This document shows positions 24,441-30,443 of a DNA stretch of 40,077 nt, in pieces; position 1 is the first letter of the stretch, and the number at the start of each line of letters is the position of its first letter. The DNA is taken from assembly GCA_964511635.1 (NCBI GenBank), contig CAZEGC010000003.1:1-40077 (forward strand), in the 5' to 3' direction. Origin of the DNA: CAZEGC01 sp964511635 (GTDB taxonomy: Bacteria; Patescibacteriota; Saccharimonadia; Saccharimonadales; Saccharimonadaceae). Under the pieces are notes generated by a model, which saw only the letters and a program-made list of their open reading frames with translations, ran no database searches and had not been told where the DNA came from. Position numbers and translations under genes: made by a program.

Positions 24441-24465
24441 AAGCATTAAAACAAAAAGGTAGCAA

Positions 24466-24597
24466 ATGAACGATTTTGAAAGCATAGTTGATAATATGGA
24501 CAATACCGAAGCCATGCGTGTACTACTTCATAATATCAAGGGGATTAGCCCAGTTTCGACTCCTGTGATGGAGTTTGTGCCAGTCGAAGACGACTAA
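24466..24597 (+). CDS. 43-residue acidic protein, unknown
   Basis: A 43-codon ORF between pyrG and argS with its own promoter and a following terminator, so it looks like an independent gene. The protein starts MNDFESIVDNMDN, has a central amphipathic segment (EAMRVLLHNIKGI) and ends in an acidic VPVEDD. It has no cysteines or membrane segment. AAGGT lies eight bases before the ATG, a weak Shine-Dalgarno. No homologue is recognised. It may be a small regulator; that is speculation. Confidence 0.6.
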   Translation: MNDFESIVDNMDNTEAMRVLLHNIKGISPVSTPVMEFVPVEDD

Positions 24598-24627
24598 CAG
24601 GCGCAAAAGGGCTTTATAAATTAAATT

Positions 24628-24658
24628 GCCGACTCTTTTGGCGTCCCAGGGGGTCGGC
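24628..24658 (+). terminator. Terminator of the 43-residue ORF
   Basis: GCCGAC pairs with GTCGGC and the stem continues inward with mostly G-U and A-U pairs to about 11 bp. CTTTGCT follows. It ends seven bases before the argS -10 box. Confidence 0.7.
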
Positions 24659-24661
24659 CTT

Positions 24662-24670
24662 TGCTATAAT
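24662..24670 (+). promoter_or_regulatory. Extended -10 of argS
   Basis: TGC-TATAAT (TATAAT at 24665-24670) is followed by eight bases and the GTG at 24679. No Shine-Dalgarno. Confidence 0.65.
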
Positions 24671-24678
24671 GATGATCA

Positions 24679-26376
24679 GTGAAGTTAATTACTCAGAAAA
24701 TTCAGAAAGCAATCATTGAATTATATGGTGTTGATCAGTCGGTTAGGTTAAGTCGACCTGATTTGCAGTTTGGTGATTATGCAACCAACGTTTCTATGCA
24801 GCTAGCAAAGCCGCTAGGTAAGAATCCACGTGAAATTGCCAGCGAGCTAGTTGACGTGCTGCGAGCTAGTAACCTTTTTTCAGAAATTACTATAGCTGGC
24901 CCTGGATTTATAAATATGCGTATTGCTGCCGAGGCGCTGGTGACCGAGCTTGAGAGCGAATGGTCTGATAGCTACGGCGAAAATAGCGACGGAGAGGGGC
25001 AGGTGGTGGTTGTCGAGTACCCCAGCCCAAATATGGCGAAACCTTACAGCGTGGGGCACTTACGACCAGGTAATCAGGGGTGGGCGGCCAAGCGTCTGAT
25101 GGAAGTGACCGGTTGGAGAGTAATTACTGATAACCACCTAGGGGATTACGGAGCCCCATTTGGTATTTGGGTGGTGGGTTTTTTAAAATTTAGCAGCGAG
25201 GAGCAGCTAGATAAGGGCGGTGTATATGAACTCGGCCGAGTCTATATTGAAATGAAAAAAACTCTCGCCGAGGAAAAAGAACGAGGCGAATCGCATCTAG
25301 CTGGTGAAGTGCAGGATTGGCTCTTGAGGCTAGAGAGCGGGGATGAAGAAGCGCTTCATTACAGTCAAAAATTTAATAAAATTTCGCTTGACCATATCCA
25401 TGAGATTATGAAAAGGCTCAATATTTCAACCGACCATGAACTAGGGGAGGCTTTTTTTGCACCAAGGGGTAAGGCAGCTGTACAAAAGCTGATCGAGCAA
25501 GGTGTAGCGCAGCAAAATCAAGACGGGTCGGTAATAGTAAAATTAGACGAATTTGGATTTGACGTACCTTTATTAATCCAAAAAAGTAACGGTGCGGCGC
25601 TGTATGCTACTACTGATCTTGCAACCATTTTGTATCGAGAGGAAAATTGGCAGCCGGATCGAGTTATTTACAGCGTAGGGGCAGAGCAGCAGTTTTATTT
25701 TGCGCAATTGTTTGCGCTGGCTAAAAAATTAGGCATTAAAACCGAATTAATCCACCTATGGTTTGGGGTGATTGAGCAAAAGAACCAAGATGGAACTCGC
25801 GAAAAGATGAGCAGTCGAAGGGGCGTGGTTTTGATGGAGGAACTACTAGATGTAGCTGAGGAAAAAGCCAGAAACTTAGTGCATGATCGCAGTTTGCATG
25901 ATGACGACGTAAAAAAAATCGCCCTAGGAGCCATAAAGTTTACTGATTTTATAGCCGATCGTCGTACCAATATTTTATTTGATTGGGATAGTATATTTGC
26001 CCTTTCTGGAATGAGCGGACCTTACGTGCAGTACGCGGCTGTACGGGTTAATAAGATCTTAAACACTAGTGAGACTTCATCAGAAGTAGATATTTCCAGT
26101 TATGACTACTCGCCAGAAAAGCTTGTTATCATGAAACTGCTGGAGTACCCAGACACCGTGCGGCAGGCGGCTCGCGAACTAGAGCCACATAAGGTTGCTA
26201 GTTACTTATATGAGTTAGCCCGCGAACTTAATCGTTACTATGAAAAGACACCGATAATAAAGAGTGAAGTAACAGCCATAGAACGAGCTGCCCGACTAGG
26301 TGTACTCAGCAAGGCGAGACATGTTTTCTCACATGGACTTAGCCTGCTGGGCATTGAAGTACCGGAGAGGATGTAG
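24679..26376 (+). CDS. argS: Arginyl-tRNA synthetase
   Basis: A 565-residue class I synthetase that charges tRNA-Arg. It has the N-terminal additional domain (about 1-85), then EYPSPNMAKPYSVGHLRPG with the HIGH motif as VGHLR (about 127-131), a catalytic core with LGDYGAPFGIW, a KMSKS variant in EKMSSRRG (about 376-383), and the C-terminal anticodon-binding helix bundle ending SLLGIEVPERM. Translation starts with GTG. The DUF2238-like gene follows three bases after its stop with a Shine-Dalgarno inside the argS end, so they are co-transcribed. Confidence 0.97.
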   Translation: MKLITQKIQKAIIELYGVDQSVRLSRPDLQFGDYATNVSMQLAKPLGKNPREIASELVDVLRASNLFSEITIAGPGFINMRIAAEALVTELESEWSDSYGENSDGEGQVVVVEYPSPNMAKPYSVGHLRPGNQGWAAKRLMEVTGWRVITDNHLGDYGAPFGIWVVGFLKFSSEEQLDKGGVYELGRVYIEMKKTLAEEKERGESHLAGEVQDWLLRLESGDEEALHYSQKFNKISLDHIHEIMKRLNISTDHELGEAFFAPRGKAAVQKLIEQGVAQQNQDGSVIVKLDEFGFDVPLLIQKSNGAALYATTDLATILYREENWQPDRVIYSVGAEQQFYFAQLFALAKKLGIKTELIHLWFGVIEQKNQDGTREKMSSRRGVVLMEELLDVAEEKARNLVHDRSLHDDDVKKIALGAIKFTDFIADRRTNILFDWDSIFALSGMSGPYVQYAAVRVNKILNTSETSSEVDISSYDYSPEKLVIMKLLEYPDTVRQAARELEPHKVASYLYELARELNRYYEKTPIIKSEVTAIERAARLGVLSKARHVFSHGLSLLGIEVPERM

Positions 26377-26379
26377 GAT

Positions 26380-26943
26380 ATGAATGCTCGTCACTTTAGC
26401 GTATGGCTATTTGTGGCATTTTTTCTAATAGCTGGGAGCTTCTACTTATTAAGTGACCCTAGGCCGCACTTTCTAGCTGCTACATTTGGAGGGGCGTTGT
26501 TGGCTGTGGCATCCCTGGGGGTTGAGAGAGTTTTTAAATTAGTCCTTCCATGGTGGTTCCATGCGGCGTATGGACTGCTTTTATTTTGCAGTCTTTTTTT
26601 GGGCACTGTTTTAGGAATGTATGGTATCTGGCATCCATGGGACAAGTTGCTACACGGTTTATCGGGGGTTATTGTCGGTATACTAGGGGTAATATTAATT
26701 AATAAAATAAATAGCACTTTAAGTATAAGCCTGCCTACGTGGTTGCAGGTTGTTTTTATACTTATGTTTGGCATATCAATCGCATTTTTGTGGGAGGTGG
26801 CAGAGTTTGCAAGTGACGAGATTGTCGGCACCAGGTCTCAGCACAGCAACGCGGATACGATGCTCGATATGATTTACGGGGTACTAGGGGCGACTGTGGC
26901 GGCGGCGTTTAGTTATTTACCTGCTCGCATAAAAAGTAATTAA
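26380..26943 (+). CDS. DUF2238/YjdF-like membrane protein
   Basis: A 187-residue membrane protein with five or six hydrophobic segments. It resembles the DUF2238 (YjdF) family, whose hallmarks are WDKLLHGLSG (about 87-96, WDxxLHxxSG), FLWEVAEFASDE (about 140) and a DTMLDMIYGVLGA segment near the end. The acidic and His residues in these helices are probably functional, but the family has no established biochemistry. GGAGAGG sits nine bases before the ATG, within the argS end. Confidence 0.75.
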   Translation: MNARHFSVWLFVAFFLIAGSFYLLSDPRPHFLAATFGGALLAVASLGVERVFKLVLPWWFHAAYGLLLFCSLFLGTVLGMYGIWHPWDKLLHGLSGVIVGILGVILINKINSTLSISLPTWLQVVFILMFGISIAFLWEVAEFASDEIVGTRSQHSNADTMLDMIYGVLGATVAAAFSYLPARIKSN

Positions 26944-26959
26944 AACCCTTCAGGCTACT

Positions 26960-26987
26960 TTGCAAAATAAAGACATTACGGTATCAT
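26960..26987 (+). promoter_or_regulatory. Promoter of the 21-residue ORF
   Basis: TTGCAA (26960-26965), 16 bases, TATCAT (26982-26987). Transcription should begin near 26994, just before the GGAG at 26997-27000. Confidence 0.55.
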
Positions 26988-27008
26988 CTTTACATAGGAG
27001 TAATTACA

Positions 27009-27074
27009 ATGACGCAAATCAATCGACAAGCTAGCATGATTCTGGGCCTGTTGATTGCATGCGATTCGGCGTGA
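27009..27074 (+). CDS. 21-residue peptide ORF, possible leader peptide or small membrane peptide
   Basis: A 21-codon ORF starting MTQINRQAS and ending ACDSA, with a hydrophobic core MILGLLIA (residues 10-17). It has a spaced promoter, a Shine-Dalgarno (GGAG, eight bases before ATG) and a terminator 30 bases after its stop, so it forms a complete transcription unit of about 140 bases. It could be a leader peptide controlling read-through into the 27199 gene, a small toxin-like membrane peptide, or an artefact of a small RNA. No homologue is recognised. Confidence 0.5.
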   Translation: MTQINRQASMILGLLIACDSA

Positions 27075-27103
27075 TTGTTCCTGGTACTACTCGCTAGCCT
27101 AAC

Positions 27104-27136
27104 ATCCCGCCGAAACAATCGGTGGGATTTTTCTTT
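27104..27136 (+). terminator. Rho-independent terminator after the 21-residue ORF
   Basis: ATCCCGCCG pairs with CGGTGGGAT (one G-U) around a 7-base loop, followed by TTTTTCTTT. This is a textbook terminator; if conditional, it would attenuate the downstream GC-rich gene. Confidence 0.9.
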
Positions 27137-27198
27137 CAGGTAGCGAGAGAAGGGGCCTAGGCTACAGGTTCCTTACACACAACTCGGGAGAAGAGACC

Positions 27199-27459
27199 GT
27201 GGGAAAGCAAGCAGGCGACCCCATTATCAAGCGGCAGATTCAACGCCGGATGTCGGGGCGGGGCGTTATCAAAGTGATGCGCCTCAAGGACCTTCGCGAC
27301 GAGCTGGGCATGGAAAACATTAGCTTCAGCAAGTTCGAAGCCGCCCTAAACAGCCTCATCAAGGACGGTGTCGTCGGACGCAGGCGCGAAGCGCTAGTTG
27401 GAGTCGGCAGCGCCGGACAGGAAGATCGCATGTTCCGCGTCTGGCTGATCAGGCGCTAA
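27199..27459 (+). CDS. Small basic protein, possible winged-helix, GC-rich
   Basis: An 86-residue protein starting with GTG; GGGAGAAGAG lies upstream. Most third codon positions are G or C, unlike the neighbouring genes, so it is a real gene that probably came from a high-GC organism. It is rich in Arg and Lys. The pattern of a basic N-terminus, an LKDLRDELGMENISFSKFEAALNSLIKDGVVGRRRE helix-turn-helix-like run (broken here: LKDLRDEL, then FSKFEAALNSLI, then GVVGRRRE) and a terminal RMFRVWLIRR strand suggests a winged-helix DNA-binding fold. This is inference from pattern only. It is enclosed by 10-base inverted repeats and followed by a GC-rich hairpin. Confidence 0.75.
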   Translation: MGKQAGDPIIKRQIQRRMSGRGVIKVMRLKDLRDELGMENISFSKFEAALNSLIKDGVVGRRREALVGVGSAGQEDRMFRVWLIRR

Positions 27460-27482
27460 GTGGCGCACCTCTAGGAATCTGA

Positions 27483-27515
27483 CGCGGCGGCATGTGAAAA
27501 CTGCATGCCGCCGCG
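27483..27515 (+). terminator. GC-rich stem-loop after the 27199 gene
   Basis: CGCGGCGGCATG pairs perfectly with CATGCCGCCGCG (12 bp) around a 9-base loop. There is no U run after it (CTGGCGTTAG), so termination would be of the non-canonical, GC-rich type common in high-GC bacteria. Confidence 0.65.
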
Positions 27516-27567
27516 CTGGCGTTAGCCTTTAAGCTGCGGTCTTCTCCCGACTGCAAAACTTTTTATG

Positions 27568-27573
27568 TATAAT
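27568..27573 (+). promoter_or_regulatory. -10 box of mscL
   Basis: TATAAT is followed by six bases and the ATG at 27580. No Shine-Dalgarno is present. Confidence 0.6.
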
Positions 27574-27579
27574 TAATTT

Positions 27580-27987
27580 ATGAAAAAAGAATCCAAGTAT
27601 CAAAAAAAGAATCCAAGTATCGAAGCCGCCGAGCGCGGCGGTGTTTTGAGTGGCGGTCGAAAACATGTGGGTGGGTTTGTAACCTTCCTGCGCACACAGG
27701 GTGTTGTAGGCTTGGCGGTCGGATTAGTGCTTGGTGCTGCCGTAAGTACAGTTGCGAATTCTTTTATAAATAACCTGGTTATGCCGCCCCTAGGATTTAT
27801 TCTTGGTTCAGCCGATGGGCTGGAAGGGCTTGTGTACTCACTTGGAAAGGCTGCCGATGGGGAAGAGGCGGTCATAGCTTACGGCGCATTTTTGAATGAC
27901 TTCATTAATTTGCTAGTGATTGCACTAGTGGTGTATCTGTTCGTTAAAGTCCTGAGGTTCGACCGCCTCGATGTTAAAAAGACCTAG
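27580..27987 (+). CDS. mscL: Large-conductance mechanosensitive channel MscL
   Basis: A 135-residue MscL-type channel, which opens under membrane tension to release solutes. The core runs from GGFVTFLRTQGVVGLAVGLVLGAA (TM1, about 29-52, split as FVTFLRTQG then VVGLAVGLVLGAA) through NLVMPPLGFIL to GAFLNDFINLLVIALVVYLFV (TM2). About 28 Lys-rich residues precede the core, more than in E. coli MscL. The first codons contain a 20-base tandem duplication (AAAAAAGAATCCAAGTATC at 27583-27601 and 27603-27621) that changes the reading frame, so this N-terminus may be recent. A terminator overlaps its stop. Confidence 0.88.
   Translation: MKKESKYQKKNPSIEAAERGGVLSGGRKHVGGFVTFLRTQGVVGLAVGLVLGAAVSTVANSFINNLVMPPLGFILGSADGLEGLVYSLGKAADGEEAVIAYGAFLNDFINLLVIALVVYLFVKVLRFDRLDVKKT
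27583..27621 (+). repeat. 20-base tandem duplication in mscL 5' end
   Basis: Two copies of a 19-base unit at a 20-base period, directly after the ATG. Since 20 is not a multiple of three, gain or loss of a copy switches the frame. Confidence 0.8.
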
Positions 27988-28002
27988 CAGTTGCTAGGTC
28001 TT
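27979..28002 (+). terminator. mscL terminator
   Basis: AAGACCTAGC pairs with GCTAGGTCTT (10 bp, 4-base loop); the mscL stop lies within the left arm. The U-run is short. Confidence 0.7.
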
Positions 28003-28031
28003 GCCATATTCGGCCCGAAAGCACGAAGCGA

Positions 28032-28037
28032 TATAAT
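28032..28037 (+). promoter_or_regulatory. -10 box of msrB
   Basis: TATAAT is followed by six bases and the ATG at 28044; no Shine-Dalgarno. Confidence 0.6.
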
Positions 28038-28043
28038 AAAACT

Positions 28044-28439
28044 ATGACAGTAAACAAAAGCGATCAGGAGTGGAAGCAACAATTGACACCCGAAGAGTAT
28101 CGGGTGCTACGTCAAAAAGGTACGGAAGCACCAGGGACGGGAAAGTTGCTAGATGAGGCGCGCGCTGGGATATTTGTATGCGCTGGGTGTGAAGCCCAGC
28201 TGTTTCCTAGTAGTACTAAGTTCGATTCACACTGCGGATGGCCGAGCTTTTATGACGCATTGCCAAGCGCCGTCGAGTTACGATCTGATGATAGCTTAGG
28301 GATGGAGCGAACAGAGGCAGTCTGTCGCGCGTGCGGTGGTCATTTGGGCCATGTATTTAGTGGCGAGGGACATCAAACTCCAACTGACCAACGGTACTGC
28401 ATTAATTCTGTAAGTTTGAAGTTCAAGCCTGGTAAATAG
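28044..28439 (+). CDS. msrB: Peptide-methionine (R)-S-oxide reductase MsrB
   Basis: A 131-residue enzyme that reduces the R-form of methionine sulfoxide in oxidised proteins. The two zinc CxxC pairs are present (VCAGC at about 50-54 and CRACG at about 95-99), as are FDSHCGWPSF, GGHLGHVF and the catalytic cysteine in RYCINSVSL. It carries no signal peptide and so acts in the cytoplasm. It is transcribed alone, from a leaderless-type promoter, within an accessory patch. Confidence 0.96.
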   Translation: MTVNKSDQEWKQQLTPEEYRVLRQKGTEAPGTGKLLDEARAGIFVCAGCEAQLFPSSTKFDSHCGWPSFYDALPSAVELRSDDSLGMERTEAVCRACGGHLGHVFSGEGHQTPTDQRYCINSVSLKFKPGK

Positions 28440-28486
28440 ACATTACTACTGCAAAACTTATTTTCGATAAATAAACTTTGTAGTAG

Positions 28487-28517
28487 CCGGGAGGGGGAAT
28501 GATGCGTCCCCTCCCGG
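28487..28517 (-). terminator. GC-rich stem-loop at the end of the 28538 gene
   Basis: CCGGGAGGGG pairs perfectly with CCCCTCCCGG (10 bp, 11-base loop). It lies just after the stop of the minus-strand GC-rich gene. No U run is seen. Confidence 0.6.
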
Positions 28518-28537
28518 ACTACAGTTCTGGCCGATCG

Positions 28538-28780
28538 TCAGCGTGTCCGCTTGTAGCGGAAGCCGGTGGCGTCGCCGCGCAGGAGGCTGTCGATCGAGGG
28601 GGCGTAGACCTCGCAGATGTGAGCCTCGCACTCTGGTGCCTGGCTGCGGCCGCACCTCGTGCAGGGATTGACCAGCCCGACCATCTGGACGGATGACTCG
28701 GTCTCGTCTGCCTCCCAAGGTGAAGACAGGTCAGTCCTGTTTCTCAGATCGTGCGGGCTGAGCAGTGCGTATGCCGGCAT
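28538..28780 (-). CDS. Small Cys-rich protein, GC-rich and probably transferred
   Basis: An 80-residue protein. Almost all third codon positions are G or C on this strand, a strong coding signature and unlike the surrounding genes. The middle has CTRCGRSQAPECEAHIC (four cysteines and a histidine), a probable zinc or metal site. The first 35 residues are polar and the end is basic (GFRYKRTR). No family is recognised. Two other frames are open across the same bases, but their composition does not fit coding. The gene is preceded by GGGG seven bases before the ATG. It likely came from a high-GC bacterium, perhaps an actinobacterial host (inference). Confidence 0.65.
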   Translation of the reverse strand: MPAYALLSPHDLRNRTDLSSPWEADETESSVQMVGLVNPCTRCGRSQAPECEAHICEVYAPSIDSLLRGDATGFRYKRTR

Positions 28781-28825
28781 ACTATACCCCAGACTGTAGT
28801 AGGTCGCCAGTGCGGTTGCGCTAGC

Positions 28826-28842
28826 GATATCGATACGATATC
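28826..28842 (+). promoter_or_regulatory. 17-base dyad upstream of orn
   Basis: GATATCG, three bases, CGATATC: a perfect palindrome about 50 bases upstream of the orn -10 box. It may be an operator. Confidence 0.4.
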
Positions 28843-28889
28843 ATAAGTGATTTTTAGAGTCAAACAGACCCAAGGCTGTATGTATTTCT

Positions 28890-28898
28890 TGTTATAAT
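28890..28898 (+). promoter_or_regulatory. Extended -10 of orn
   Basis: TGT-TATAAT (TATAAT at 28893-28898) is followed by seven bases and the ATG at 28906; no Shine-Dalgarno. Confidence 0.65.
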
Positions 28899-28905
28899 TA
28901 AGCAT

Positions 28906-29442
28906 ATGACAAAACAAGCAAAAATTTTATGGATGGATTTAGAGATGACGGGACTGGATCCGGCACTTGATCGAATCCTGGAGGTGGCAGTGATCGCAAC
29001 TGATTGGGATATGAACGAGCTAGCAACTTATTCGGCCGTAAAAAAAGTCGGACCTAATTTAATGAAACAGCGCATGGTGGGGGAGTTCTGGGATAAGTAT
29101 GACGATGTGCGCAGCAGTTTAATTCAGCAAAATACAGATGGAAAAAATGGACGTGCGGTGGAGAACGAACTACTCGCATTTATTGACGAACATTTCGAGG
29201 CAAACAAGCCAGTGCTTCTTGCTGGCAACTCTATCCATCAAGACCGTAAATTTATTGAAAACGAATGGCCTAGGCTCAACGCGCGACTACACTACCGGAT
29301 GCTAGATGTCAGTGCCTGGAAGGTGGTGTTTGAGGGAAAGTATAAAAAGCGCTTCACAAAACCTGAAGAACACCGAGCCATTGCGGATATTAGGGGTAGT
29401 ATTGTGGAATTAAAGTATTATCTAGAGAAAATAAGGACATGA
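28906..29442 (+). CDS. orn: Oligoribonuclease
   Basis: A 178-residue DEDDh 3'-to-5' exonuclease that degrades RNA dinucleotides and short oligomers. Catalytic motifs are intact: WMDLEMTGLDP (about 10-20) with the first Asp/Glu, the central GNSIHQDRKFIENEWP with its Asp, and the final HRAIADIRGSI (about 156-166) with His and Asp. The end overlaps the MmcQ/YjbR ORF by four bases (ATGA), so the two are coupled. Confidence 0.95.
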   Translation: MTKQAKILWMDLEMTGLDPALDRILEVAVIATDWDMNELATYSAVKKVGPNLMKQRMVGEFWDKYDDVRSSLIQQNTDGKNGRAVENELLAFIDEHFEANKPVLLAGNSIHQDRKFIENEWPRLNARLHYRMLDVSAWKVVFEGKYKKRFTKPEEHRAIADIRGSIVELKYYLEKIRT

Positions 29443-29786
29443 CACAGGCAGAGCTTGAATCATATTTACTGGCGCTTGGCGATAATCTCAAGGATAAAGA
29501 TTTGGCCGATTCCTTGATCGGGTACAGAGTAAAAAGTCTTAACGATGATACGGGTAAATTATTTGCCGTTATCCAAGACGGAAGTAATCCGCTTGTTGTA
29601 AACTTACGCTGCGATCCGCGACTTGTTAAAACGCTGCAGGAAAAGTATGAATCAGTCATTCCGGCTCAGAATTTAGATAAGCGTAAGTGGGTGGGGGTTA
29701 TTTGTAGCGGCCAGCTAGGCAGTGACGAGGTCAAGGACTTAGCGCGATTAGCTTATGATATTGTAAAGGCAGAAATTTCAGACTAG
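29439..29786 (+). CDS. MmcQ/YjbR family protein
   Basis: A 115-residue protein of the MmcQ/YjbR (DUF419) family, a CyaY-like fold of unclear function. Typical segments are GKLFAVI, VNLRCDPRLVKTLQEKYESVIPAQNLDKRKWVGV (read as NLRCDPRLV, then YESVIPA, then LDKRKWVGV) and a C-terminal DLARLAYDIV helix. In many relatives it is proposed to bind DNA, but this is not established. It is translationally coupled to orn (ATGA overlap). Confidence 0.9.
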   Translation: MTQAELESYLLALGDNLKDKDLADSLIGYRVKSLNDDTGKLFAVIQDGSNPLVVNLRCDPRLVKTLQEKYESVIPAQNLDKRKWVGVICSGQLGSDEVKDLARLAYDIVKAEISD

Positions 29787-29795
29787 CAGCTAGCT

Positions 29796-30386
29796 TTAGT
29801 AGTCTGAAAAGCCAGACTGCAGGTTGTCGAGTTCCTTTATGTTAGTGTCCAGGTACTCTTTTAGCTCGGTACTGTTAGTATTTGCGTGCACCTGACGCAT
29901 TAAGAGCATAATAGTTTCCAGACGATAGGCCATTTCACGGGCGTATATCTCATCAAAGGTGGCATTCAATCGGGCGTCCTCTAGGCGTGCGTTTAGTTCT
30001 TGGGTTAGATCTTTTTCACGCTTAAGGATGCTAGATTCCACCTGGGCACCGTCAAGACCAGCGTCCTTTAGGTCACGATTAGTGTTGGTTAAAAATAATT
30101 GCAGGTTGCTGTTTAGGTCACGCAGAGTGTTGCTTTTTAGGTTTTTCTGCGCACTTCGGACGATGTCACTTGATTCGTGTAATCTAGCTGCCATTTGCGG
30201 CCGTGATTGACTGCCTCGGGAGGCAGCCCGAGAAATCATCAACCCACCAACAATAAGAGTTAGGATGCCGAGTCCAATTATTATAATCAAAATAATCTTA
30301 TTAACTGGCGATGGTTTTTTCTCAGGCGCAGCTATTTGATTTAGATAATCAATTGGATACTGGTTTTGATTTTGGTCAGGATACAT
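29796..30386 (-). CDS. Single-span membrane protein with helical exterior domain
   Basis: A 196-residue protein, not recognised. Residues 1-27 are Gln/Asn/Pro rich and cytoplasmic; residues 29-50 form one membrane helix (IILIIIIGLGILTLIVGGLM); the rest is polar and strongly helical, with heptad-like stretches, so it may form a coiled-coil bundle outside the cell. It has no cysteines. It is divergent from dnaG; on the minus strand AATACT lies seven bases before the ATG, a weak leaderless-type promoter. It ends nine bases from the MmcQ/YjbR stop. Confidence 0.65.
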   Translation of the reverse strand: MYPDQNQNQYPIDYLNQIAAPEKKPSPVNKIILIIIIGLGILTLIVGGLMISRAASRGSQSRPQMAARLHESSDIVRSAQKNLKSNTLRDLNSNLQLFLTNTNRDLKDAGLDGAQVESSILKREKDLTQELNARLEDARLNATFDEIYAREMAYRLETIMLLMRQVHANTNSTELKEYLDTNIKELDNLQSGFSDY

Positions 30387-30428
30387 TTCAACTAGTATTT
30401 AAGCATAAATACTAACAGGGGTAAATAG

Positions 30429-30437
30429 TGGTACAAT
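30429..30437 (+). promoter_or_regulatory. Extended -10 of dnaG
   Basis: TGG-TACAAT (TACAAT at 30432-30437) is followed by six bases and the ATG at 30444. Confidence 0.55.
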
Positions 30438-30443
30438 AAAATT

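Larger units (their letters stand above)
27184..27550. repeat. Inverted repeats flanking a GC-rich gene
   Basis: TCGGGAGAAG at 27184-27193 and CTTCTCCCGA at 27541-27550 are perfect 10-base inverted repeats enclosing the GC-rich gene and its hairpin. The left copy also serves as the ribosome binding region. They could mark the ends of a small inserted cassette; no target-site duplication is seen. Confidence 0.5.
28479..28802. repeat. 8-base direct repeats around the GC-rich gene
   Basis: TGTAGTAG occurs at 28479-28486 and 28795-28802, at the two edges of the GC-rich stretch. This could be a target duplication or chance. Confidence 0.3.

Noticed and set aside
28458..28718. Other open frames in the GC-rich stretch (minus 28458-28718, plus 28499-28696)
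   Set aside because: GC-rich DNA has few stops. Only the 28538-28780 minus frame puts G/C in nearly all third positions and gives a Cys-motif protein.
22799..29442. Recoding of TGA as glycine as in SR1/Gracilibacteria
   Set aside because: pyrG and orn end at TGA at the expected C-terminus, and long conserved genes have no internal TGA.
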